Source: Pseudomonadota bacterium
GTDB taxonomy: Bacteria > Pseudomonadota > Alphaproteobacteria > Rhizobiales > Hyphomicrobiaceae
Length of the DNA stretch: 15,567 nucleotides
Assembly: GCA_023387235.1 (NCBI GenBank)
Contig: JAEWIJ010000082.1
Coordinates: 1-15,567, forward strand
Reading direction: 5' to 3'
Position numbers and translations under genes: made by a program. Below the pieces are notes generated by a model. It did not search any database. It saw only the letters and a program-made list of their open reading frames with translations, and had not been told where the DNA came from. Shown here piece after piece: positions 1-6,296 of the stretch (its first letter is position 1; every line of letters begins with the position of its first letter).

Positions 1-891
1 CGCAAGGACTATGCCGCCGCCGTCGTCGCGGCGACGACCGTGCTCGGGCCGATCATTCCGCCGAGCATCATCATGGTGATCTACGCCTACATCATGCAGA
101 TCAATGTCGCGGCCCTGTTCGCGGCGGGTTGCATTCCAGGGCTCATCATCGGCATTGGACTGATGATCGCGAATTATATCGTATCCAAGCGCCGCGCGTA
201 TCCGATCTCTGAGCGGCGCGCGACCGCCCGCGAGGTGGCGGGATCGCTCAAGGGTGCTGTTTGGGCTCTGATCGCACCCTTTCTCATTCTCGGCGGCATT
301 CTCGCGGGCGTCTTCACGCCGACCGAGGCCGCTGCCGCTGCGGTTGTCTATGCTTTTATCATCTCGGTCGTGGTGACGCGTGAGCTTCCCTGGCGCGAAC
401 TTCCCGAGGTGCTGTACCGCACGGCCGTCATATCGGCGGCGATCCTGCTCGTTGTCGGCACGGCGATGATCTTCTCATGGATTGCCGGGCTTTCGGGCGT
501 CACGGTCAAGATCGGCGAGGTTCTGTTCTCGCTGTCGTCCAATCCCTATGTGCTTCTCTTCCTCGTCAACATCCTGCTGCTGATCGCCGGCTGCTTTCTC
601 GATGCAGGCCCGGCCATCCTGATCCTCGGTCCCATTCTCGGGCCGACGATGACTCAGCTCGGCGTCGACCCGCTTCATCTTGCGATCGTGATGTGCGTGA
701 ACCTTTCGCTCGGGCTCGCGACGCCGCCGATGGGCCTCTTGCTCTTCGTCGTGTCGGCCATGAGCCGCGAAAGCATCATGAAGATCGCCGTCCAGATGTG
801 GCCGTTCTATCTCGTGCATCTCGCAGTTATCCTTCTCATCACCTACGTGCCTGAGACGGCCCTTTGGCTGCCGAGAGTGCTCGGCTTTTGA
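1..891 (+). CDS. dctM: TRAP transporter large permease subunit, DctM family (5' truncated by window edge)
   Basis: The reading frame is open from base 1 to a TGA at 889-891, giving 296 residues of a protein whose family is usually about 425-445 residues, so roughly the first 130-140 are missing. The visible part is a string of hydrophobic membrane segments. Typical DctM landmarks are GPIIPPSIIMVIYAY near the start, FTPTEAAAAAVVYAF, CFLDAGPAILILGPI and NLSLGLATPPMG. DctM is the inner-membrane, sodium-coupled channel of TRAP transporters, which import organic acids bound by a periplasmic receptor. The receptor gene follows 35 bp downstream on the same strand. The small membrane subunit (DctQ) is expected upstream, outside the window. 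The family call is firm; the substrate cannot be read from this sequence. Confidence 0.95.
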   Translation, partial: RKDYAAAVVAATTVLGPIIPPSIIMVIYAYIMQINVAALFAAGCIPGLIIGIGLMIANYIVSKRRAYPISERRATAREVAGSLKGAVWALIAPFLILGGILAGVFTPTEAAAAAVVYAFIISVVVTRELPWRELPEVLYRTAVISAAILLVVGTAMIFSWIAGLSGVTVKIGEVLFSLSSNPYVLLFLVNILLLIAGCFLDAGPAILILGPILGPTMTQLGVDPLHLAIVMCVNLSLGLATPPMGLLLFVVSAMSRESIMKIAVQMWPFYLVHLAVILLITYVPETALWLPRVLGF

Positions 892-915
892 GTGCGCTAC
901 AACGAGAAAGACGTG

Positions 916-922
916 AAGGAGG
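916..922 (+). promoter_or_regulatory. Shine-Dalgarno site fixing the dctP start
   Basis: AAGGAGG lies 4 nt before the ATG at 927. The open frame extends upstream to an ATG at 864 that overlaps the end of dctM. The strong site, and the signal peptide beginning directly at 927, choose the internal ATG. Confidence 0.85.
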
Positions 923-926
923 AAAC

Positions 927-1973
927 ATGAAGACCCTACGCACGCTCGGAGCAGCGATAGCGCTGTCGCTGGTAGCCTCGGCCTCGGCCATGGCGCAATA
1001 CACGCTCAAGATCGGCCACGTTGCGCCGGCGACCGAGATCGCCGATGACCATGTGGCTGCTGTGTTCCTTAAGTCCTTCATCGAGGCGCGCTCGGGCGGG
1101 CGCATGAAGGTCGAGATCTTCCCGGCCTCGCAGCTCGGCGACTTCCGTGCGCTCGTCGAGCAGGTCCAACTCGGCGGCATCGAGGCGACCCACACCTCGA
1201 TCGGCGGTATCGGCCAGTTCTTCCCCGAGGTGCAGGTCCTTGAGCTTCCCTACCTCTTCTCGAACGATCTCGTCGCCGAGCGCGTCGCGCGCGGGCCGCT
1301 CTTCAGCGAGATCCGCGATGCGATATTGAAGAAGACGAATACCGTGCGCCTGATGTCGATCACGAACACCGGGCGGTTCCGCTCGTTCTTCACGACCAGG
1401 AAGCCGATCCTCACGGCGGCGGATCTCAAGGGCGTGAAGATGCGCACCGTCGACTCGCCGCTCGAGATCGAGTTCGTGCGCGCGCTCGGCGGCAACGCGA
1501 CTCCGGTCGTCTGGGGCGAGCTCTACACGGCACTGAAGACGAACGTCGTCGAGGGTACGAAGAACGGCGCGACTGACGTCATCCCGAACAATTTGCATGA
1601 TGCCTTGAAGTTCGTGACGCTCGACGAGCACGCCTATCTCTGGGGCTTCAACTGGGTCAACGACAAGTGGCTGAAGTCGCTGCCCAAGGATCTGCAGGAG
1701 CTCGTGGCCGACGCCTTCATCCAGATGGCCGACGTGCAGTTCCAGTACAACAAGGAGTACGAGGGACGGAGCCTGATCGCGTTTGCGAAGAGCGGCGGCA
1801 AGATCCATGTGCCGACCGAGGAGCAGCGCAAGACGTTCATGGCCGCCAAGGATCACATGCGCAAATGGTTTGTCGAGAAGTACGGCGCGGAGTGGGTCGA
1901 GAAAGCCGAGAAGGCTGTCGCGGCTGCCGAGGCTGACGTGGCCAAGGAGCGCGCAGTGCTGCTCGGTCAATAA
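927..1973 (+). CDS. dctP: TRAP transporter solute-binding protein, DctP family
   Basis: A 348-residue periplasmic receptor that captures a carboxylate-type solute and delivers it to the DctQM membrane complex. The N-terminus is a classic Sec signal peptide (KTLR, hydrophobic core, then AMA before Gln24), and the mature protein begins QYTLKIGHVAP, a usual DctP opening. The motif GVKMRTVDSP carries Arg173, which lines up with the carboxylate-binding arginine of the SiaP/DctP family. NATPVVWGELYTALKTNVVEGTKNG is the conserved region after it (quoted in part: GELYTALKTNVVEG). The start is set by AAGGAGG at 916-922. The gene is 35 bp downstream of dctM and probably cotranscribed with it, the receptor being last. 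A hairpin terminator follows at 2001-2033. The ligand is unknown. Confidence 0.95.
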   Translation: MKTLRTLGAAIALSLVASASAMAQYTLKIGHVAPATEIADDHVAAVFLKSFIEARSGGRMKVEIFPASQLGDFRALVEQVQLGGIEATHTSIGGIGQFFPEVQVLELPYLFSNDLVAERVARGPLFSEIRDAILKKTNTVRLMSITNTGRFRSFFTTRKPILTAADLKGVKMRTVDSPLEIEFVRALGGNATPVVWGELYTALKTNVVEGTKNGATDVIPNNLHDALKFVTLDEHAYLWGFNWVNDKWLKSLPKDLQELVADAFIQMADVQFQYNKEYEGRSLIAFAKSGGKIHVPTEEQRKTFMAAKDHMRKWFVEKYGAEWVEKAEKAVAAAEADVAKERAVLLGQ

Positions 1974-2000
1974 GGCAGGCGACGGAGTTCACGCGTAGAG

Positions 2001-2033
2001 GGCGGGTCCGTGCGTGCGGGCCGCCTTTCGTTT
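2001..2033 (+). terminator. Rho-independent terminator after dctP
   Basis: Stem GGC(G)GGTCCG / CGGGCCGCC, nine pairs with one bulged G and one G-U pair, closes a 6-nt loop at 2011-2016. TTTCGTTT follows immediately at 2026-2033. It separates the TRAP operon from the hydratase gene. Confidence 0.7.
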
Positions 2034-2103
2034 AAGGCCTGTGCCGGTTTGACCGGAGCGGTTGGGGCGTGGCACTCTCCGTGCCGAAATCAGCGCGAAG
2101 CGT

Positions 2104-2107
2104 GAGG
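2104..2107 (+). promoter_or_regulatory. Shine-Dalgarno site favouring the ATG at 2117
   Basis: GAGG lies 9 nt before ATG 2117. The frame is also open from a GTG at 2069, but nothing resembling a good Shine-Dalgarno site precedes that codon, and the 16 added residues are basic and atypical. Confidence 0.5.
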
Positions 2108-2116
2108 AAACGCCCC

Positions 2117-2977
2117 ATGGCCATGGCCGCCGAGAAGCTGCGCAACTGGAAGTTCGACGACGTCGTCCAGACGTTCACCGCGCGTGACACGATGCTCTAC
2201 GCGCTCGGCGTCGGCTGCGGGGGCGATCCGCTTGACGAGAGCGAGCTCTGCTATGTCTACGAGGACGATCTGGTGGCGCTTCCGACCATGGTCACGGTGC
2301 TCGGCTATCAGGGCTTCTGGCTGAAGGAAAGCGGCACCGGCGTCGACTGGCGCAAGGTCGTGCACGGCGAGCAGTCGATCACCATCCACGCACCGGTGCC
2401 GACCTCGGGCACATTCATCGGCCGCTCGCGTATCACCGGGCTCATCGACAAGGGCAAGGACCGCGGCGCGCTGCTGATCTCGGAGCGCGACATCATCGCG
2501 AAGGGCAGCGGCACGCACATCGCGACGCTCGTGTCGACGAGCTTCCTGCGCGGCGATGGCGGTTTCGGCGGACCCTCCGGGCCGACACCGGCGGTGCACA
2601 CGCTTCCCGAAAAAGCGCCCGATGCCGCGCTCGATATTCCGACGCTGCCGCGTCAGGCGCTCATCTACCGCCTTTCGGGCGACATGAACCCGCTGCACGC
2701 CGATCCCAAGGTTGCGGCGGTCGCCGGATTCCGAGCGCCGATCCTGCACGGGCTCTGCTCGTTCGGTGTTGCCGGGCGGGCGCTCGCCAAGCTCGCGTGC
2801 GGTGGTGATGCCAGCCGCATCAAGCACATGCAGGTGCGCTTTTCCTCGCCCATTTATCCGGGCGAGACCATCCGCACGGAGGTCTGGCGCAATGGCGCGG
2901 AAATCTCCTTCCGCTCGCGCTGCGTCGAGCGCGACGTGGTGATTCTGAACAACGGGCTTGCGCGGATCGCGCCCTGA
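2117..2977 (+). CDS. MaoC-like (R)-specific enoyl-CoA hydratase 2, double hotdog
   Basis: A 286-residue protein resembling the hydratase-2 part of eukaryotic multifunctional enzyme type 2 and bacterial MaoC dehydratases, which add water to trans-2-enoyl-CoA to give (R)-3-hydroxyacyl-CoA. The N-terminal half is the degenerate hotdog (about residues 10-150, with LPTMVTVLGYQG and VHGEQSITIHAPVP). The C-terminal half is the catalytic hotdog (about 170-280), with YRLSGDMNPLHADP followed by GFRAPILHGLCSFG. Asp189 and His194 are the expected catalytic pair, in the D-x4-H spacing seen in the human enzyme. The chosen ATG has a GAGG site; a GTG at 2069 would add 16 residues. The gene stands alone between a terminator and a convergent neighbour, so its pathway is open: beta-oxidation, alkanoate or sterol side-chain metabolism are all possible. 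Confidence 0.9.
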   Translation: MAMAAEKLRNWKFDDVVQTFTARDTMLYALGVGCGGDPLDESELCYVYEDDLVALPTMVTVLGYQGFWLKESGTGVDWRKVVHGEQSITIHAPVPTSGTFIGRSRITGLIDKGKDRGALLISERDIIAKGSGTHIATLVSTSFLRGDGGFGGPSGPTPAVHTLPEKAPDAALDIPTLPRQALIYRLSGDMNPLHADPKVAAVAGFRAPILHGLCSFGVAGRALAKLACGGDASRIKHMQVRFSSPIYPGETIRTEVWRNGAEISFRSRCVERDVVILNNGLARIAP

Positions 2978-2985
2978 GGCTCAGG
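2973..2985. repeat. Short perfect palindrome holding both convergent stop codons
   Basis: CCTGAG-G-CTCAGG. The TGA of the hydratase gene (plus) and the TGA of the YbjN gene (minus) both lie inside this palindrome, and the genes are separated by only 3 bp. There is no T-tract, so it is not a standard terminator. Confidence 0.6.
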
Positions 2986-3466
2986 TCTTGAAGTTGATGA
3001 ACTGAAGGAACTCGCGCAGCACGGTCGACCACCAGCCGACTGTCTCGTCGAAGTTCGAATTGCAGACGCCGCCGCGGAGATTGACGTTCATCTCGATCGT
3101 CGCGTCGCCATCCTTGTCGATGGCGGCCTTGCCGAAGCGCTTGGAGACGTTCCACTCGTTCATGCGCTCGACGGTCTGCTTGTTCTGCTGGGTGAAGCCG
3201 GCGCGGAACTGCACGGACGAGCACTTCTCGCCCTTGTCGCAGCCGTAGAAGTAGATCTGGTAGCGCGCGCCATGCATGCGCCCGTCGATCTTCGGATCGC
3301 CCCGGTTGTCCGTGCCGATCTCCGCCGAGCCGTGACCACGCGCCAGGTGGAAGATGCGGGCGGGATCACTGCCGTCGACGATGTTGCTGCAGGAACTCGG
3401 AGCGGACTGCGCGAGTGCGGGACCTGCCGCGAACAGGAGCGCGACAAGCAAGGCGATGAAATGCAT
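2981..3466 (-). CDS. Exported YbjN domain-containing protein
   Basis: A 161-residue protein with a clear Sec signal peptide (hydrophobic core after MHF, ALA before Gln20). The mature part matches the YbjN (type III secretion chaperone-like) fold family. It shows a GDPKIDGRMHGARYQIYFYGC segment (key parts GDPKI and YQIYFYGC), then CSSVQFRAGF, the NEWN..KRFGKAAID block, DGDATIEMNVNLRGGV and a C-terminal W/F helix ending in QFINFKT. Cys76 and Cys82 (C-x5-C), plus Cys26 and one near 135, could form disulfides in the periplasm. GGAGGGG at 3472-3478 on the minus strand sits 5 nt before the ATG. E. coli YbjN is cytoplasmic and linked to stress and motility regulation; the role of the exported version is not established. 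It converges on the hydratase gene. Confidence 0.85.
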   Translation of the reverse strand: MHFIALLVALLFAAGPALAQSAPSSCSNIVDGSDPARIFHLARGHGSAEIGTDNRGDPKIDGRMHGARYQIYFYGCDKGEKCSSVQFRAGFTQQNKQTVERMNEWNVSKRFGKAAIDKDGDATIEMNVNLRGGVCNSNFDETVGWWSTVLREFLQFINFKT

Positions 3467-3497
3467 GGGGACCCCTCCGAAAGTGAGTATTCAGCGG

Positions 3498-3528
3498 ATT
3501 CTATGCACTCCCCGATCAACACGATCAA
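3498..3528 (-). promoter_or_regulatory. Candidate sigma-70-like promoter for the YbjN gene
   Basis: On the minus strand TTGATC (3528-3523) and TAGAAT (3503-3498) are separated by 19 nt, placing a start near 3490, about 24 nt before the ATG. The spacer is long, and alphaproteobacterial promoters are hard to call by eye. A second TTGATC at 3519-3514 is too close to serve as the -35. Confidence 0.3.
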
Positions 3529-3685
3529 GACGGTGCCGGACGACGGCGAGGTCCGCGTGGCACGTCTCCAACACCATTCGCATAGGGGGATGCGCGGGGG
3601 CATATTGACTTTGCCGGCCTTGCACGCTCACCTGAGAGGCGAGACTCCGTATGCGCCGCAACGCGCCAAGACCATAAATAAGACT

Positions 3686-3707
3686 GGGCCGCAAACAGGA
3701 TCGGCCC
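3686..3707. promoter_or_regulatory. Inverted repeat upstream of the monooxygenase gene (candidate operator or leader hairpin)
   Basis: GGGCCG and CGGCCC are perfect arms with a 10-nt spacer at 3692-3701. The repeat ends 8 nt before the Shine-Dalgarno site of the gene. It is just downstream of an AT-rich CATAAATAA stretch (3673-3681) that could be a -10 region. It is either a dimeric-regulator site or an mRNA hairpin; it has no T-tract, so it is not a terminator. Confidence 0.4.
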
Positions 3708-3714
3708 CAAACAT

Positions 3715-3723
3715 GGGAAGGAG
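3715..3723 (+). promoter_or_regulatory. Shine-Dalgarno site supporting a GTG start
   Basis: GGGAAGGAG lies 6 nt before the GTG at 3730. It decides the non-ATG start of the monooxygenase, since the first in-frame ATG falls after the first FAD-binding motif. Confidence 0.75.
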
Positions 3724-3729
3724 CGATCC

Positions 3730-5430
3730 GTGCCAGTCAGGGGAGCCGAGGAGGGCCGGGAGCCGCAGACCCGCGAGGGCGAGGCGCGCGCCGCGAGCTA
3801 CGACGTCATCATCGTCGGTGCCGGATTTGGCGGCATGTACATGCTGCATCGGCTGCGGGAACTCGGTCTCAGCGCCCGCATTCTCGAGGCTGCGACAGGT
3901 GTCGGCGGTACCTGGTACTGGAACCGCTATCCTGGTGCGCGCTGCGATGTCGAGAGCATGCAGTACTCGTTCTCGTTCTCGCCGGCATTGCAGCAGGAAT
4001 GGTCGTGGAGCGAGCGGTTTGCCGGCCAGCCCGAGATCCTCGCCTACGCAAATTATGTGGCGGATCGCTTCGATCTGAGGCGCGATATCCAGTTCGAAAC
4101 GCGCGTGACGGCCGCGCACTATGACGAGAAGGCGCGCCGCTGGCAGATCCTGACGGACGGCGGCGAGCGGTTCTCCGCGCAGTTCAGCATCATGGCGACG
4201 GGCTGCCTGTCGACGGCCAAGCTGCCCGAGATCGAAGGAAGGGATTCCTACGAGGGTGCCACCTATCACACCGGCTATTGGCCGCACGAGGGCGTCGACC
4301 TCTCGGGGAAGACGGTGGCGGTGATCGGCACGGGCTCGTCGGCAATCCAGGCCATTCCAGTCATGGCCGAGCAGGCCGCACGGCTCACGGTGTTCCAGCG
4401 CACGCCCAACTATTCGATCCCCTCGCGTAATGGACCAATGACCGCGGACTACGAGGGGCCATGGAAATCTCACTACGACGTGCGCCGCGCCAAGGCGCGC
4501 ACCATGCGCACGGGCATTCTCTACGATGCGAGCGATGTGAACTACGGCGTCAATGACGTATCGGCGATGGCCGTGTCGGAGGAGGAGCGCCGCCGCGTCT
4601 ACGAGGCGCGCTGGGCGCGCGGCGGGACGTCGTTCATGGCGGCCTTCAACGACCTCATCACCAACCAAGAGTCGAACGACACCGCCTCCGAGTTCGTTCG
4701 CTCCAAGATCCGCGAGATCGTGAAGGACCCGGCGACCGCCGAGATCCTCTGCCCGAAGGACTACCCGATCGGCACAAAGCGCATCTGCGTCGATACGGAT
4801 TACTTCGAGACCTACAACCGGCCGAACGTCGAACTCGTCGACCTGAAGGCGACACCGATCGAGGCGATCACGCCGAAGGGCGTCCGCACGACGGCGGGCG
4901 AGCGCGAGTTCGATGCGATCGTTTATGCAACCGGCTTCGATGCCATGACGGGCACGCTCATGAACATCGACATCCGCGGCCGCGAGGGCGCCGAGCTTCG
5001 TGAGCAGTGGGCGGCAGGTCCGCAGACCTATCTCGGGCTGATGAGCGCGGGATTGCCGAACCTCTTTATGATCACGGGGCCCGGCAGCCCATCCGTGCTG
5101 AGCAACATGATCGTGTCCATCGAGCAGCACGTGGACTGGCTGATCGATGCCCTGGCGCACATGCGCAAGAACGGCATCGAAACCATCGAGCCGACCGCGG
5201 ATGCGCAAGCGGCGTGGGGCCAGCATGTGAACGAGGCCGGGCACCGCACGCTCTACGTGAAAGCTGCCTCCTGGTATATGGGCGCGAACGTCGCCGGCAA
5301 ACCGCGTGTGTTCATGCCGTACATTGGCGGCGTCGGCGTCTATCGCCAGGAGTGCGACGAGGTTGCCGCAAAGGGGTATGAGGGCTTCGTGCTGGCACGC
5401 GCCGATGCCCGCGCCGTTGCGGCAGAGTAG
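3730..5430 (+). CDS. Type I Baeyer-Villiger flavin monooxygenase (cyclohexanone/phenylacetone monooxygenase-like)
   Basis: A 566-residue FAD- and NADPH-dependent enzyme of the family that inserts one oxygen next to a ketone carbonyl to give an ester or lactone. The first Rossmann motif is VGAGFGG (Gly30-Gly35), followed by the BVMO-specific GGTWYWNRYPGARCD at 59-73. The BVMO fingerprint is present as YEGATYHTGYWP (174-185), with Tyr in place of the usual first Phe. The NADPH Rossmann motif is VIGTGSSA (Gly200, Gly202, Ala205) and ATGF is at 400-403. Arg351 in YPIGTKR aligns with the catalytic arginine of cyclohexanone monooxygenase (inferred alignment). There is no signal peptide, so the enzyme is cytoplasmic. 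Family members are usually near 540-550 residues; the excess is a polar N-terminal tail of about 23 residues. Substrate could be cyclic, aromatic or steroid ketones and cannot be decided here. Confidence 0.95.
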   Translation: MPVRGAEEGREPQTREGEARAASYDVIIVGAGFGGMYMLHRLRELGLSARILEAATGVGGTWYWNRYPGARCDVESMQYSFSFSPALQQEWSWSERFAGQPEILAYANYVADRFDLRRDIQFETRVTAAHYDEKARRWQILTDGGERFSAQFSIMATGCLSTAKLPEIEGRDSYEGATYHTGYWPHEGVDLSGKTVAVIGTGSSAIQAIPVMAEQAARLTVFQRTPNYSIPSRNGPMTADYEGPWKSHYDVRRAKARTMRTGILYDASDVNYGVNDVSAMAVSEEERRRVYEARWARGGTSFMAAFNDLITNQESNDTASEFVRSKIREIVKDPATAEILCPKDYPIGTKRICVDTDYFETYNRPNVELVDLKATPIEAITPKGVRTTAGEREFDAIVYATGFDAMTGTLMNIDIRGREGAELREQWAAGPQTYLGLMSAGLPNLFMITGPGSPSVLSNMIVSIEQHVDWLIDALAHMRKNGIETIEPTADAQAAWGQHVNEAGHRTLYVKAASWYMGANVAGKPRVFMPYIGGVGVYRQECDEVAAKGYEGFVLARADARAVAAE

Positions 5431-5459
5431 CGGCGGCGCGGGACACATCCGATAAATAA

Positions 5460-5494
5460 AAACGACCGCTTCGAGCTGTTCGAAGCGATCGTTT
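5460..5494. terminator. Bidirectional terminator between convergent genes
   Basis: Arms 5460-5474 and 5480-5494 form a 15-bp stem with one imperfect pair around a 5-nt loop. Read on the minus strand the imperfect pair is a G-U wobble and the stem is followed by a T-rich tract (GTTTTTATTTAT). On the plus strand it is followed by GTTTCCTTTT. It lies 29 bp after the monooxygenase stop and 24 bp after the stop of the minus-strand gene. Confidence 0.85.
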
Positions 5495-5518
5495 CCTTTT
5501 GTGGGCTAGGGGTGGAGA

Positions 5519-6133
5519 TTATCGACCGCGACCACCGCCGCCACCGCCGCCTCCGCGACCACCGCCGCCGCCACGGCCTTCACCACCGCCGCCGCCGCCA
5601 CGACTGAAGCTGCCGCGATCACCGCTGCCGCCACCGCGGCTCATGCTGCGATCGCCACCGCCGCGCCGGCCGTCGGAGGTCCAACCACGGACCTGGCTGT
5701 CGCGACGGCCCTCGGAGCGACGACCATCGGAGCGGCGTTCGCCCCGATTGTCCGAGCGACGACGTGCATCGCCGTCACCACGACGTCGATCGCGGTCCAC
5801 GCGACGCCTGTCGCCGCGATCCCAGTCGCGATTGCGACGGTGCCAGTCGCGGCTGTAGTAGCGCCAGCCGTGCCAGCCGGGACCGCCGCCCCAACCGAAG
5901 CCGCGTCGCCAGCCATAGCCGCACCAGTACCAACCGGGGCCGTTCCAGGCATCCCAGTAGTAGCACCAGCGGCGTCCGCCGAAGACGATCACCTGCGTCT
6001 TCTGGACGAGAGCGCTGGGGTCGATCAGTGCCTTCGTATCCACGCCACCCGTGACGGGGGCGGCTTCGGCGCTCGTCATGAATGCGCCGGCAACCAGGAA
6101 AGCAGTGCCTGCGCCCACACGTCTCCAGGACAT
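5519..6133 (-). CDS. Small exported Trp/Tyr-, Arg- and Gly-rich protein of unknown function
   Basis: A 204-residue protein I cannot assign to a characterised family. The signal peptide is clear (MSWRR, hydrophobic core, SAEA before Ala25). Three compositional blocks follow. Residues 51-97 are packed with Trp, Tyr and Gly, and hold two cysteines, C57 and C71, in RRWCYYWDAW and PGWYWCGYGW. Residues about 98-150 are Arg/Asp-rich and low complexity. Residues about 151-204 are nearly pure Gly/Arg/Ser, ending in poly-Gly and GRGR. The mature protein should be strongly basic and largely disordered after residue 97. AAAGGAGA at 6139-6146 (minus strand) sits 5 nt before the ATG, a strong site that supports a real gene. 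Similar W/Y/C-plus-RGG exported proteins are, from memory, common in Hyphomicrobiales. Cell-wall or nucleic-acid binding is possible but unproven. Confidence 0.75.
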   Translation of the reverse strand: MSWRRVGAGTAFLVAGAFMTSAEAAPVTGGVDTKALIDPSALVQKTQVIVFGGRRWCYYWDAWNGPGWYWCGYGWRRGFGWGGGPGWHGWRYYSRDWHRRNRDWDRGDRRRVDRDRRRGDGDARRRSDNRGERRSDGRRSEGRRDSQVRGWTSDGRRGGGDRSMSRGGGSGDRGSFSRGGGGGGEGRGGGGGRGGGGGGGGRGR

Positions 6134-6138
6134 TGGTA

Positions 6139-6197
6139 TCTCCTTTGCACCTCAGGGTTCGACGACGATGGCGAGGCGGATCGGGCCTCGGTGCAAA
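6139..6197 (-). promoter_or_regulatory. Leader stem overlapping the Shine-Dalgarno sequence of the Gly/Arg-rich protein gene
   Basis: In the minus-strand transcript TTTGCACC (6197-6190) can pair with GGTGCAAA (6151-6144), whose last three bases belong to the AAAGGAGA Shine-Dalgarno site (6146-6139). Inside the loop, GAGGC (6189-6185) pairs with GCCTC (6177-6173). The fold would partly hide the ribosome site. It does not match a riboswitch class I recognise. Confidence 0.4.
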
Positions 6198-6213
6198 AAA
6201 TCCGCACTGCGGA
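6195..6213 (-). terminator. Rho-independent terminator after the macroglobulin gene
   Basis: On the minus strand TCCGC-AGT-GCGGA is followed directly by six T residues (6200-6195). The stem is short, but a stronger hairpin lies just before it at 6221-6247 and may help. Confidence 0.6.
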
Positions 6214-6220
6214 GCTGCCA

Positions 6221-6247
6221 CGGCCGGAGCTGCAAAGGCTCCGGCCG
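6221..6247. repeat. Strong 10-bp hairpin downstream of the macroglobulin gene
   Basis: CGGCCGGAGC (6221-6230) and GCTCCGGCCG (6238-6247) are perfect arms around a 7-nt loop. No T-tract follows directly on either strand. It probably stabilises the 3' end of the macroglobulin mRNA or acts together with the terminator at 6195-6213. Confidence 0.6.
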
Positions 6248-6296
6248 AGATTGTCGTCTTTGTGTCTGGAAACGTGCGAAAGAGAGATGTGTTCCG

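Noticed and set aside
2069..2116. GTG start giving a 302-residue hydratase
   Set aside because: There is no convincing ribosome site before the GTG, and the extra residues are basic and unlike the family. The ATG at 2117 has GAGG at a good distance.
3628..5448. 606-codon antisense open frame over the monooxygenase gene
   Set aside because: The plus strand codes an unmistakable flavin monooxygenase. The antisense product shows no domain and is typical of high-GC shadows.
5519..5650. GCC/ACC near-repeats considered as a CRISPR or tandem-repeat array
   Set aside because: The unit is three bases, in frame with Gly codons, with no spacers. It is coding low complexity.
5499..5858. Plus-strand proline-rich open frame
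   Set aside because: It is the antisense of the Gly/Arg-rich exported protein. Poly-Pro is the complement of poly-Gly codons.
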